This document shows positions 1-6,529 of a DNA stretch of 7,050 nt, one piece after another. How positions within the stretch are numbered: position 1 is the stretch's first letter; each line of letters opens with the position of its first letter. Origin of the DNA: a bacterium (GTDB taxonomy: Bacteria > Electryoneota > Electryoneia > Electryoneales > Electryoneaceae). The notes under the pieces were generated by a model. The model saw only the letters and a list, made by a program, of their open reading frames with translations, was not told the origin of the DNA and ran no database searches. The stretch lies in NCBI GenBank assembly GCA_014729955.1, contig WJJA01000587.1, forward strand, positions 1-7,050, written 5' to 3'. The translations under genes were made by a program, and so were the position numbers.

Positions 1-1
1 G

Positions 2-61
2 CGCAGCGGGCTGGTGCTTCACGTGATCGACGAACACCCTGCGGGCTCGGAGCTGCCCTGA
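2..61 (+). CDS. Possible C-terminal tail of an upstream gene (partial)
   Basis: An open frame runs from the left edge to a TGA at 59-61 and would encode RSGLVLHVIDEHPAGSELP. The composition is protein-like, and the stop leaves a 147-base leader before serC, as expected if another gene ends here. Only 19 codons are visible and frame 1 is also open through this stretch, so the call is tentative. No family can be named. Confidence 0.3.
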   Translation, partial: RSGLVLHVIDEHPAGSELP

Positions 62-170
62 CGAAACATCCTGCGTCGGACGTTCACTCGCCGGCGCATT
101 TTTGCATCTGCGGGCCGAGTACACAGGACCCGGCGGCAGTGCAAGCGCATAGACCACAAAGCCGAACCCG

Positions 171-197
171 TGTGCGGGAAACCGCAAACGACGCACA
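171..197 (+). promoter_or_regulatory. Small hairpin(s) in the serC leader next to the ribosome binding site
   Basis: TGCGG (173-177) pairs with CCGCA (182-186) around a GAAA loop, which is a GNRA-type tetraloop on a five-pair stem. An alternative pairing, TGTGCG (171-176) with CGCACA (192-197), uses some of the same bases and would reach the first base of the Shine-Dalgarno stretch. The pairing is seen directly; any regulatory role is inference, and stems this short arise by chance. Confidence 0.25.
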
Positions 198-204
198 AGG
201 GAGG
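197..204 (+). promoter_or_regulatory. Ribosome binding site that fixes the serC start
   Basis: AAGGGAGG at 197-204 lies four bases before the ATG at 209. It favours this ATG over the in-frame GTG at 170, which would add 13 residues of unconvincing sequence and has no comparable Shine-Dalgarno. Confidence 0.75.
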
Positions 205-208
205 ACCG

Positions 209-1300
209 ATGGAGTACGAACGCATTTGGAATTTCAATGCCGGGCCGGCGGCGCTGCCGCTGGAAGTGCTGAAACGCGTGCACGAAAAATTCTTCAACTA
301 CGAAGGCGCGGGCATGGCGGTGATGGAAATGTCGCACCGCTCGAAGGAATTTGACAAGATCCATAACGACACCATCGCGCGTGTGCGTGAACTGATGGGC
401 ATCGGGGACGACTACCATGTCCTGTTCCTGCAGGGTGGAGCGTCCACCCAGTTTGCCATGGTGCCGATGAACTTCCTGGGTGAAGGCAAAACTGCGGATT
501 ACGTCGACACCGGTTCCTGGTCCACCAAGGCGATCAAGGAAGCGAAGCTGTTCGGCAATGTGAACGTCGCCTTCAGCGGCAAGGAGATCAACTATACACG
601 CCTGCCGAAGACCGAAGAGCTGAACCTGACCGACGGCGCCCGTTATGTGCACCTGACCTCCAACAACACGATCAAGGGCACCCAGTACTTCGATTTCCCG
701 AACACCGGCGGCGTCCCGATCGTGTGCGACATGAGCTCGGACATCCTGAGCCATCGGTTCGACCCGACCCCCTTCGGCCTGATTTACGCCGGCGCGCAGA
801 AGAACCTCGGACCCTCCGGTGTCACGCTTGTGATCATGCGGGACGATTTCTACCAGACCGCCAACGAGGGCATCACCTCGATGCTGGCTTACAAGACGCA
901 CGTGGACAAGAACAGCCTCTACAACACGCCTCCGACCTTTGCGATTTACCTGATGGGCGAGGTGCTGAAGTGGATGCTTGACATGGGCGGCATGGAAGCA
1001 ATGGAAGCACGCAACAGACAGAAGGCGGATACCCTGTACGGTTTCATCGCAGACAACAAGGATTTCTACCACTGCCCGGTGGCTGAAGACAGCCGCTCCT
1101 GGATGAATGTCGTCTTCCGTCTGCAGTCCGAGGATCTCGAGGCGAAGTTTGTGCAGGAAGGACGCGAGGCGGGCTTCAATGGTCTGAAGGGTCACCGCAG
1201 CGTCGGCGGGTGCCGTGTCTCGATGTACAATGCCACCCCGCCCGAGGCGATCGATGACCTGGTCGTCTTCATGAAGAACTTCATGGCGAAGAACGGGTAA
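209..1300 (+). CDS. serC: Phosphoserine aminotransferase (SerC, class V aminotransferase)
   Basis: A cytoplasmic PLP enzyme that converts 3-phosphohydroxypyruvate and glutamate to O-phosphoserine and 2-oxoglutarate, the second step of serine synthesis. The 363-residue product matches the usual family length (about 360). It opens with the typical WNFNAGPAALP, followed by SHRS (residues 42-45, substrate-binding Arg44) and GGAST (76-80, cofactor phosphate binding). Asp174 in CDMSSD should pair with the pyridine nitrogen. The Schiff-base lysine is Lys198 in GAQKNLGPSG, the same position as in the E. coli enzyme. The C-terminal KGHRSVGG (His329, Arg330) is the substrate phosphate and carboxylate loop. 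The ATG at 209 is chosen over a GTG 13 codons upstream because of its Shine-Dalgarno. serA follows 165 bases later on the same strand, which strongly supports the specificity call. Confidence 0.96.
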   Translation: MEYERIWNFNAGPAALPLEVLKRVHEKFFNYEGAGMAVMEMSHRSKEFDKIHNDTIARVRELMGIGDDYHVLFLQGGASTQFAMVPMNFLGEGKTADYVDTGSWSTKAIKEAKLFGNVNVAFSGKEINYTRLPKTEELNLTDGARYVHLTSNNTIKGTQYFDFPNTGGVPIVCDMSSDILSHRFDPTPFGLIYAGAQKNLGPSGVTLVIMRDDFYQTANEGITSMLAYKTHVDKNSLYNTPPTFAIYLMGEVLKWMLDMGGMEAMEARNRQKADTLYGFIADNKDFYHCPVAEDSRSWMNVVFRLQSEDLEAKFVQEGREAGFNGLKGHRSVGGCRVSMYNATPPEAIDDLVVFMKNFMAKNG

Positions 1301-1319
1301 GGTCGGTTTTCTACCGACC
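1301..1319 (+). other. Perfect 7-bp hairpin directly after the serC stop
   Basis: GGTCGGT (1301-1307) and ACCGACC (1313-1319) form a perfect stem with a five-base loop, starting at the base after the TAA. No T-run follows, so it is not a convincing intrinsic terminator. It may stabilise the serC mRNA end or cause partial attenuation before serA. The structure is seen; the role is inferred. Confidence 0.45.
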
Positions 1320-1366
1320 CGGTGCCGTTTAGCCCGGCGTAAACCGGTACCCAGTGGCGTATCGTG

Positions 1367-1393
1367 TTGCGGCCGTTCCCAGGACGGCCGCGA
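1367..1393 (+). other. GC-rich hairpin in the serC-serA gap
   Basis: GCGGCCGT (1369-1376) pairs perfectly with ACGGCCGC (1384-1391) around a seven-base loop. A G-U pair and a further A-U pair extend the stem to 1367 and 1393. The following bases (GATCAATCTTT) hold only a weak T-stretch, so this could be a leaky terminator or attenuator, or a processing signal. It is the most stable-looking structure in the gap. Confidence 0.45.
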
Positions 1394-1401
1394 TCAATCT
1401 T

Positions 1402-1420
1402 TCAGATCTGAGGATCTGAG
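1402..1420 (+). repeat. Tandem 8-base repeat that also forms a hairpin
   Basis: GATCTGAG occurs twice without a gap (1405-1412 and 1413-1420). The same stretch holds TCAGATC (1402-1408) and GATCTGA (1413-1419), a perfect 7-bp stem with a four-base TGAG loop. It lies about 45 bases upstream of the serA start codon, in the likely 5' leader of serA. It could be an operator or part of the leader fold; it could also be a chance duplication. Confidence 0.4.
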
Positions 1421-1465
1421 GGCACGACGGATCCGGAGACTTTCATCAACAGAGGACATAGTACC

Positions 1466-2374
1466 ATGGCGAAGATTCTGGTCAACGACGGCATTTCCGC
1501 GGAAGGCGAACAGATCCTCCGCGACGCGGGCCACGAGCTCGAGATGGAGAAGGTTCCGCAGGAGAACCTGAAGGACGAACTTGGCAAGTACAATGCGATC
1601 CTGGTACGTAGCGCGACGAAAGTACGCACGGAGCATATCGACGCGGCCCCGGACCTGAAACTGATCGGCCGCGGTGGTGTGGGCCTGGACAACATCGACG
1701 TGGACTATGCCAAGTCCAAGGGCATCGAAATCGTGAACACCCCGGCGGCGTCGTCGGCGTCCGTGGCCGAGCTGGTGCTGTCGCACATGTTCGCGCTCAG
1801 CCGTCACCTCATCCCCGCAAACCTGACCATGCGCAACGGTGAGTGGAACAAGAAGCAGTACAAGGGTGTGGAGCTGGACGGCAAAACCCTGCTGATCGTC
1901 GGCTTCGGCCGTATCGGGCAGTCACTGGCCGGCAAGGCGGCGGCGATCGGCATGAAGGTGATCGGCTATGACATCATCGACGTCGAAACCGAGTACGAGT
2001 TCACGAAGGATCTGGACGGTGCGCTCGGACTTGCCGACTATGTCAGCCTGCATGTGCCGTCCCAGAAGGAATACCTCGTGAGCGAAGAGTTCATCGCGAA
2101 GATGAAGGACGGCGCCTACCTGCTGAACTGCGCACGCGGCGGCGTGATGGATGAGAAAGCCGTGGTGAAAGCGCTTGATGACGGCAAGCTCGCGGGTCTC
2201 GGCGTGGACGTGTTCGAGGTCGAACCGGCGACCAATACCGAACTGATCAACCACCCGAAGGTGTCTGTCACCCCGCATATCGGGGCCGCCACGAAAGAAG
2301 CGCAGGCCCGTGTCGGCCTCGAATTGGCCACCAAGGTGGCGAACTTCTTTGCGGGCAAAGGTGCGGTCGCGTAA
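1466..2374 (+). CDS. serA: D-3-phosphoglycerate dehydrogenase, short form (SerA)
   Basis: A cytoplasmic NAD-dependent 2-hydroxyacid dehydrogenase that oxidises 3-phosphoglycerate to 3-phosphohydroxypyruvate, the committed step of serine synthesis. The substrate-binding domain has GRGGVGLDNID (around 69-79). The Rossmann dinucleotide loop is GFGRIG (146-151), with Asp169 at the end of the next strand (IGYD), which indicates NAD rather than NADP. The catalytic set is Arg224 (NCARGG), Glu253 (VFEVEP) and His271 (TPHIGAATKEAQ); the Arg-Glu spacing of 29 equals that of the E. coli enzyme. At 302 residues the protein stops just after the catalytic domains, so the C-terminal ACT domain that binds serine in E. 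coli SerA and the ASB domain of longer forms are absent. The start ATG has AGAGGA at 1451-1456, nine bases upstream. Other 2-hydroxyacid dehydrogenases look similar; the serC neighbour decides the call. Confidence 0.92.
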   Translation: MAKILVNDGISAEGEQILRDAGHELEMEKVPQENLKDELGKYNAILVRSATKVRTEHIDAAPDLKLIGRGGVGLDNIDVDYAKSKGIEIVNTPAASSASVAELVLSHMFALSRHLIPANLTMRNGEWNKKQYKGVELDGKTLLIVGFGRIGQSLAGKAAAIGMKVIGYDIIDVETEYEFTKDLDGALGLADYVSLHVPSQKEYLVSEEFIAKMKDGAYLLNCARGGVMDEKAVVKALDDGKLAGLGVDVFEVEPATNTELINHPKVSVTPHIGAATKEAQARVGLELATKVANFFAGKGAVA

Positions 2375-2421
2375 CACGCCCTTTGACGGCGAATAGAACC
2401 TGCACCTGCAGTGGTACTGAT

Positions 2422-2454
2422 GACCCGACCGGTTCCGCCGGCCGGGTCTTGTTT
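2422..2454 (+). terminator. Rho-independent terminator after serA
   Basis: GACCCGACCGG (2422-2432) and CCGGCCGGGTC (2438-2448) form an 11-position stem with one A-C mismatch and a five-base loop. TTGTTT follows at once (2449-2454). It lies 47 bases past the serA stop and probably ends the serC-serA transcript. Confidence 0.75.
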
Positions 2455-2490
2455 CGGTGTGCCGGGCGCAGTACTCCCCGACAATCGCCT

Positions 2491-2522
2491 TTGTTCGAGC
2501 CTGCTTCGCGGCTTGATACAAT
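2491..2522 (+). promoter_or_regulatory. Weak candidate promoter for the secreted-protein gene
   Basis: TACAAT (2517-2522) is one base away from the TATAAT consensus -10 box. TTGTTC (2491-2496) is a partial -35 box, but the spacing of 20 bases is longer than ideal. A promoter is expected between the terminator at 2454 and the gene at 2752; this is the best candidate seen by eye, and it is weak. Confidence 0.22.
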
Positions 2523-2735
2523 GGATTGTGTCACGAGGGCCACGTCTGTGGAACAGACATCACAGGGCCTTCTCACCATTGTTGCGGAAGAAGAGGAGCG
2601 GACAACATGCCGAACCGTTGTCGATCATGAACAAAGCCGCGCAAACAAGAGACGGCTGTGTGTACCCGAATCACAGGCACCGGATTTGCAAGGAACCGGT
2701 GAGGAGGTACTTGATACCGGGACAGAATCGGGCGC

Positions 2736-2744
2736 AGGGAGGAA
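2736..2744 (+). promoter_or_regulatory. Ribosome binding site that fixes the start at 2752
   Basis: AGGGAGGAA lies seven bases before the ATG at 2752. Starting there places a signal peptide at the very N-terminus, so the two lines of evidence agree against the longer upstream reading. Confidence 0.75.
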
Positions 2745-2751
2745 GAAGCAG

Positions 2752-3324
2752 ATGCGGTGTTGTGCTTTATTGGTGTGTTTGGTCGTTGCTGTCACGGCAT
2801 TGCCGGTCCTGGGACAGGAGACCGTCGTATTGGACGGCACCGTGAGGGACGGCGCAACAGGCGCCCCCCAGGCGGGTGCTCATGTGACCCTGGTCGGTAC
2901 GCCGATGGGGTCGGCCACCACCGCGGACGGCGAATTCCGGATCCCCGGCGTGCCGGTCGGGCAGTACACGGTTCGAATCACCATGGACGGCTACCCCGTT
3001 CGTCAATTCAAGACAACCCTCCAGGCCGGCTGTAGCGAACCGGTACATGCGGTTCTGCTGCGGGAAGGTCTTGAGATCCAATCCTTCCTGGTCACCTCGC
3101 AGCATCATATCAAGGAGAGCTTGTCGAGAGAGCTGTCCTTTTCACGGATCGCCGCACGCTCTAGCGAAGCATCCCCTGCCGACCCGGTCGCGTTGCTGGA
3201 AAAGCTCCCTGTAACCTTACCCGGAACCGACCCATCTGTGCTGTCCCCCCTGGACGTAGGCAGCAAGCTGCCCCGGGATCACTTCTTTCTGCTTGACTGG
3301 GTGAAGTCGCACTGGCCCTGGTGA
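2752..3324 (+). CDS. Secreted protein with CarboxypepD_reg-like domain; possible truncated TonB-dependent receptor
   Basis: The 190-residue product begins with a Sec signal peptide: two cysteines, a hydrophobic core (about 5-20) and likely signal peptidase I cleavage near VLG-QE. There is no proper lipobox. Residues about 24-103 read as a carboxypeptidase-regulatory-like beta-sandwich, with VLDGTVRDGATGAPQAGAHV, then TTADGEFRIPGVPVGQYTV and a final hydrophobic strand. This domain often forms the N-terminus of SusC-like or other TonB-dependent receptors. The rest fits a receptor plug only loosely: IKESLSRE (120-127), ADPVALLEKLP (143-153) and a last stretch ending RDHFFLLDWV (175-184). These recall the plug patterns 'aDplralqllPGV' and 'VRGGspdqnlilLDG'. 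The protein stops exactly where a plug and barrel should continue. It may be a receptor remnant or a genuine small periplasmic protein. An inverted repeat begins 45 bases after the stop. Confidence 0.68.
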   Translation: MRCCALLVCLVVAVTALPVLGQETVVLDGTVRDGATGAPQAGAHVTLVGTPMGSATTADGEFRIPGVPVGQYTVRITMDGYPVRQFKTTLQAGCSEPVHAVLLREGLEIQSFLVTSQHHIKESLSRELSFSRIAARSSEASPADPVALLEKLPVTLPGTDPSVLSPLDVGSKLPRDHFFLLDWVKSHWPW

Positions 3325-3485
3325 ATGTCTGCCGATCAGGCCCGGGTCGTCCTTTTCAACTCACCAGTCTAGCCCGCATATTTCACGAGTTCAAACTGCG
3401 TCATCTGCATTGTTCCGAAGGATTCGCGGTATTGCCATACAGCTTCATCTTTCGCGCCTCACATCTGACACAGTTTGAACTCGGG
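3325..3485. other. Convergent intergenic region of 161 bases
   Basis: The stretch between the secreted-protein stop and the permease stop is visibly less GC-rich than its neighbours and is mostly occupied by the inverted repeat. The + frame beginning with GTG at 3321 stays open through it and on into the antisense of the permease gene, but it lacks a recognised protein pattern. No gene is called here. Confidence 0.5.
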
Positions 3486-3488
3486 CTA
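3370..3488. repeat. Long interrupted inverted repeat between the convergent genes
   Basis: The core arms are GAGTTCAAACTGCGTCA (3387-3403) and TGACACAGTTTGAACTC (3466-3482), identical as inverted copies at 16 of 17 positions; C3386 and G3483 add one pair. Outside the core, TAGCCC (3370-3375) matches GGGCTA (3483-3488) if 11 bases on the left arm are looped out. The arms are 62 bases apart. In the - strand transcript the single mismatch becomes a G-U pair, so the stem is fully paired in the exporter mRNA. The right arm includes the TAG stop of the YbhR-like permease (3486-3488). No T-run flanks either side. It may be an mRNA 3'-end stem or the ends of a decayed small mobile element. Confidence 0.65.
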
Positions 3489-4616
3489 CGATACCCGTTT
3501 CTGGAAGCGCAGCACCGCCGCGGCGAACATGCCCACGCCGATCCCCAGCAGCGGCAGCAGATTCGGCATCATCTCTCCGAAAGTCAGGCCCTTCAGGAAA
3601 ATCCCGCGCACAATCGCCATGAAATAGTTCAACGGGTTCACCCAGGTCAGGGGCATCACCCATTCCGGCATGTTTTCCAGCGGGAAGAAGAAGCCGGAAA
3701 GGATGATCGAGATCACGAGGAAGAACCACACCGTGAACATCGCCTGCTGCTGGGTGGAGGAGACCGTGGACGCGAGCAGCCCGCCGGACAGCATCACGAA
3801 GATGAAGACCAGGGAGGCAAGCGCGAACAGCAACGGCGAACCGACCATCGGGATCCCGAAGACCAGCATCCCGACCACGGTCGCAAGGGTCATCTCTACT
3901 GCGCTTAACACGGCGAAAGGGATGCTTTTACCGGCGATCATCTGCCCGGCCGTCAACGGGGTCACCATCAACTGCTCGAGGGTGCCGATCTCACGTTCAC
4001 GCACGACCGCCATCCCGGTCAGGGCGGCCGAGATGATGGTCGCGAGCAGCACGATGATGCCCGGCACCATGTACCACGTGCTCTCCAGCTCCGGGTTGTA
4101 GAAGAAGCGCTCTTCCGGCACGATCCGTCCGTCCGGCCGCATGCTCGCGACACGCACCCCCCGCTCGGCCGCTATTTCCATCGCGGTCGCGGCGGCAATT
4201 TGGGAAAGGTACCCGCCCGCCTGACCCGCCTGGGTGGCATTGCGGCCGTCAATCTGCGCGAAGAGTCGTGCAGGGTCGCGTGTGTCGAACGAAGCCGCGA
4301 AACCTTCGGGAATCCACAACACCGCATCAGCCTGCCGGTTCAGCAGCATCGCCTCAAGCTCATGCGGACCCGAAGCATACCCGGCCGGCAGGAAAAGATC
4401 CTCGCCGGCGTGCATGACACGATCCACCAGCAGCCGGCTTTCAGGAGTACGATCCTGGTCATAGATCCCGACATGCACGTTCTTCAGTTCGAACGTCGCC
4501 GCATAGGCCAGCACCAGCAGCTGAATCAGCGGCATCAGGATCGCGATACGGATCATCGCCGGGTCACGTCTGAGCTGAATGAACTCCTTGCGTATCATGA
4601 AGCCAAGCGTTCGCAT
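3486..4616 (-). CDS. ABC-2 type exporter permease, YbhR-like
   Basis: An inner-membrane subunit of an ABC-2 exporter with 376 residues, the normal length. A cytoplasmic start (IRKEFIQLRRDPA) leads to TM1 (about 22-40), then a large extracytoplasmic domain (about 41-180). Five further membrane segments follow, near 182-205, 230-253, 261-283, 293-312 and 350-369. The coupling region after TM2 has REREIGTLEQLMVTPL (206-221), typical of the family. STQQQA (287-292), LSGFFFPLENMP (306-317) and TWVNPLNYF (324-332) closely recall E. coli YbhR. It is the last gene of the operon. Its start lies three bases after the preceding stop, with GGAG of its Shine-Dalgarno inside the last codons of that gene, so translation is probably coupled. 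An internal Met at residue 7 is an alternative start. The substrate is unknown; relatives are linked to drug, cation or lipid export. Confidence 0.9.
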   Translation of the reverse strand: MRTLGFMIRKEFIQLRRDPAMIRIAILMPLIQLLVLAYAATFELKNVHVGIYDQDRTPESRLLVDRVMHAGEDLFLPAGYASGPHELEAMLLNRQADAVLWIPEGFAASFDTRDPARLFAQIDGRNATQAGQAGGYLSQIAAATAMEIAAERGVRVASMRPDGRIVPEERFFYNPELESTWYMVPGIIVLLATIISAALTGMAVVREREIGTLEQLMVTPLTAGQMIAGKSIPFAVLSAVEMTLATVVGMLVFGIPMVGSPLLFALASLVFIFVMLSGGLLASTVSSTQQQAMFTVWFFLVISIILSGFFFPLENMPEWVMPLTWVNPLNYFMAIVRGIFLKGLTFGEMMPNLLPLLGIGVGMFAAAVLRFQKRVS

Positions 4617-4619
4617 GCT

Positions 4620-5717
4620 CTACTCCAAACGGCTGGAAAATCGTTTCACCGCCATGCCCAGCAGCAGGACCGCCATGCCCGCCATTACGCCTCCCTCGAG
4701 CGGGAACCAGTTCTCCCCGACCAGCATCAGCGAGCGGATCACGTCGATGTAGTAGCGTGCCGGGATGATACGTGTGAACCACTGCAAAACCGTCGGCATG
4801 CTCTCGATCGGAAAGATGAAGCCCGACAGGATGATGGTCGGCAGCAGGGTGATCATCAGGGCGAGCAGCATCGCCACACGCTGGCTGCTGGTAATCGTGG
4901 AAACCAGCAGCCCCAGCGCCAACGCAATCAGCAGAAACTCCAGGCTGTAGACCCCGAGCATCAGCCATGAGCCGCGCATCGGCACGCCGAACACAGTCAG
5001 ACCGAGCGCGAGGATCAATGCAGCGTCCAGGGTCGCCAGCAGGATATAGGGCAGCACCTTTCCGGTGATCACCTGCACCGACCGTACCGGGGTGGTGAGG
5101 ATCTGCTCCAGGGTACCGGTTTCCTTTTCACGTGCGACTGCGATGCTTGTCAGCAGCGCGCAGATCATCATCATCACCACCGCCAGCAGACCCGGAACGA
5201 TAAAGGTTTGCGACTCGAGCTGCGGGTTGAACAGAAACCGCACACGCATATCCAACGGCGCGGGCATCGGCACGGCCGCCATGCGTTCATTCGCCTGACG
5301 AATCGCGGCGTTGAGGTAATTCTGCACCGTGGCAGCGGAACTGCCGTCAGCGCCGTCGATCAGCACCTGCACTTTCGCCTCGCCTCCCTCGAGCAGGGTT
5401 TCACCGAAGTCGTGCGGAATCACAACTGCGGCATAAGCGCTGCGATCACGAAACAGCGGTTCGATCTGATTACGGTTTTGCAACCGTGCGACGTCGAGGA
5501 TGAACTCATTGCCGGTCAGCTGCGCGATCAGGTCGCGGCTCTGCTCGGTACGGTCCTCGTCCAGGAACGCCACCGGCAAATCCTTCAGCTCGGTATCGAT
5601 CGCATAGCCGAACAGCAGCACCATGATCAGGGGCATCATGATCGCCACGGTCAGAGTACGCGGGTCACGCAGTATATGCAGAAACTCCTTGCGTGCCAGT
5701 GCAATCGTTCGTCTCAT
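4620..5717 (-). CDS. ABC-2 type exporter permease, YbhS-like
   Basis: An inner-membrane permease of 365 residues with the same plan as its downstream neighbour. RKEFLHILRDPRTLTVA leads into TM1 (about 22-40), followed by an extracytoplasmic domain (about 41-170). Membrane segments follow near 173-195, 220-243, 251-275, 282-303 and 343-358. The coupling helix region is AREKETGTLEQILTTPV (195-211). LPTIILSGFIFPIESMP (292-308) followed by IIPARYYIDVIRSL (317-330) closely recalls E. coli YbhS. Its ATG overlaps the stop of the ATPase gene (ATGA, 5714-5717), so the two are translationally coupled; only a weak GGTG-like Shine-Dalgarno is seen. With the YbhR-like protein it should form a heterodimeric pore. 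The two permeases are recognisable paralogues and probably arose by an old duplication. Confidence 0.92.
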   Translation of the reverse strand: MRRTIALARKEFLHILRDPRTLTVAIMMPLIMVLLFGYAIDTELKDLPVAFLDEDRTEQSRDLIAQLTGNEFILDVARLQNRNQIEPLFRDRSAYAAVVIPHDFGETLLEGGEAKVQVLIDGADGSSAATVQNYLNAAIRQANERMAAVPMPAPLDMRVRFLFNPQLESQTFIVPGLLAVVMMMICALLTSIAVAREKETGTLEQILTTPVRSVQVITGKVLPYILLATLDAALILALGLTVFGVPMRGSWLMLGVYSLEFLLIALALGLLVSTITSSQRVAMLLALMITLLPTIILSGFIFPIESMPTVLQWFTRIIPARYYIDVIRSLMLVGENWFPLEGGVMAGMAVLLLGMAVKRFSSRLE

Positions 5718-6529
5718 GCTTTCACCGTTTCCAGGAAGACATCCTGCATCGTGTTCGCGCCGGTCTCGTCCTTCAGTTCGGCGGGTGACCCGAGAGCGAC
5801 GATTCGCCCGCGAACCATGATCGAGACACGGTCGCAGTATTCCGCCTCTTCCATGTAATGGGTGGTTACAAAAATCGTGCTGCCTTCTTCCGCGAGGGTG
5901 TAGATGAGGTCCCAGAAGTCACGCCGCGCCACAGGATCGACCCCGCTGGTAGGCTCGTCCAGGAAGAGGATCGGCGGACGATGCAGCGCAGCCGAACCCA
6001 GCGCCAGTCGCTGTTTCAAGCCCAGCGGGAGCGAACCGGTCAGGTTGTCGCCGGCATCCTTCAATCCCAGTTGCTCGATCAACTGCGCGGAACGGTCGCG
6101 AATCTGACCGTTACGAAGACCGTACACTCCACCATAAAAAGTCAGGTTCTCTTGCACGGTCAGATCATCATACAAGCTGAACTTCTGACTCATGTAGCTG
6201 ATGTTGCGCTTCACCGCTTCGGGCTTTCTGCTCACCGGCAGGGAGCCGACCCAGGCTTCCCCTTCGGACGGCTTCAGCAGGCCGCACAACATGCGAATCG
6301 CGGTGGTCTTACCCGCGCCGTTGGCGCCGAGGAAACCGAAGATCTCTCCGCGCTTCACGCCGAGAGAGATCTCGTCCACCGCTGTGAATCGACCGAACCG
6401 TCGTGTCAGACTACGCACCAGCACCGACGTGTCGTCCGGCTGCATCTCGCGCACTCGTCGGGCCTCTTCGCGTGCACCCTCGGTCTGCGGAGGGCGTTCA
6501 CGTACGGCTGTCTTTGCCTGCGCGCTCAT
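5714..6529 (-). CDS. ABC exporter ATPase (matches the C-terminal half of YbhF)
   Basis: A cytoplasmic nucleotide-binding subunit of 271 residues. Walker A is GANGAGKT (68-75), the Q-loop glutamine is Gln115 (SYMSQKFSLYDDLTVQENL), Walker B is ILFLDE (187-192, catalytic Glu192), the D-loop is SGVDP (195-199) and the H-loop histidine is His224 (TTHYMEEAEYCDR). The signature is LPLGLKQ (167-173) instead of LSGGxxQ; I recall similar LPLG variants in the second ATPase half of YbhF/YhiH-type proteins. The first ~30 residues are a charged extension before the ATPase fold; Met29 is an alternative start, but AGGAGG lies four bases before the first ATG. The gene overlaps both neighbours by four bases. 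It should pair with ATPase 1 to power the two permeases. Confidence 0.93.
   Translation of the reverse strand: MSAQAKTAVRERPPQTEGAREEARRVREMQPDDTSVLVRSLTRRFGRFTAVDEISLGVKRGEIFGFLGANGAGKTTAIRMLCGLLKPSEGEAWVGSLPVSRKPEAVKRNISYMSQKFSLYDDLTVQENLTFYGGVYGLRNGQIRDRSAQLIEQLGLKDAGDNLTGSLPLGLKQRLALGSAALHRPPILFLDEPTSGVDPVARRDFWDLIYTLAEEGSTIFVTTHYMEEAEYCDRVSIMVRGRIVALGSPAELKDETGANTMQDVFLETVKA

Larger units (their letters stand above)
2375..2751 (+). other. Non-coding gap of 377 bases between serA and the secreted-protein gene
   Basis: This stretch holds the serA terminator, a weak promoter candidate and a small hairpin, GTCTGT (2544-2549) with ACAGAC (2553-2558), on a three-base loop. It also holds a seven-codon ORF (2607-2630, MPNRCRS) preceded by AAGAGGAG. 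The frame of the downstream gene stays open through the gap, but its translation is low-complexity and unlike a folded protein. None of its upstream in-frame starts has a convincing ribosome binding site. No RNA gene is recognisable. Confidence 0.5.

Noticed and set aside
102..130. TTGCAT as a -35 box for serC
   Set aside because: No acceptable -10 hexamer is found at 16-19 bases downstream.
1922..2521. 199-codon - strand frame opposite serA
   Set aside because: It is the antisense shadow of a gene with clear catalytic motifs, rich in His and Arg, and matches no family.
2383..2751. Upstream extension of the secreted-protein frame (123 extra codons)
   Set aside because: It would read through the serA terminator, has no convincing ribosome binding site, and would bury the signal peptide inside the protein.
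3482..3500. CGGG...CCCG followed by TTT as a + strand terminator
   Set aside because: The stem is only four base pairs with an eight-base loop, and it lies inside the permease coding end; too weak.
3321..3908. Open + strand frame of 195 codons starting in the convergent gap
   Set aside because: Most of it is the antisense of the YbhR-like permease, with His/Arg/Gln-rich shadow composition, and no ribosome binding site precedes the GTG. Only its first ~55 codons cover non-coding sequence.
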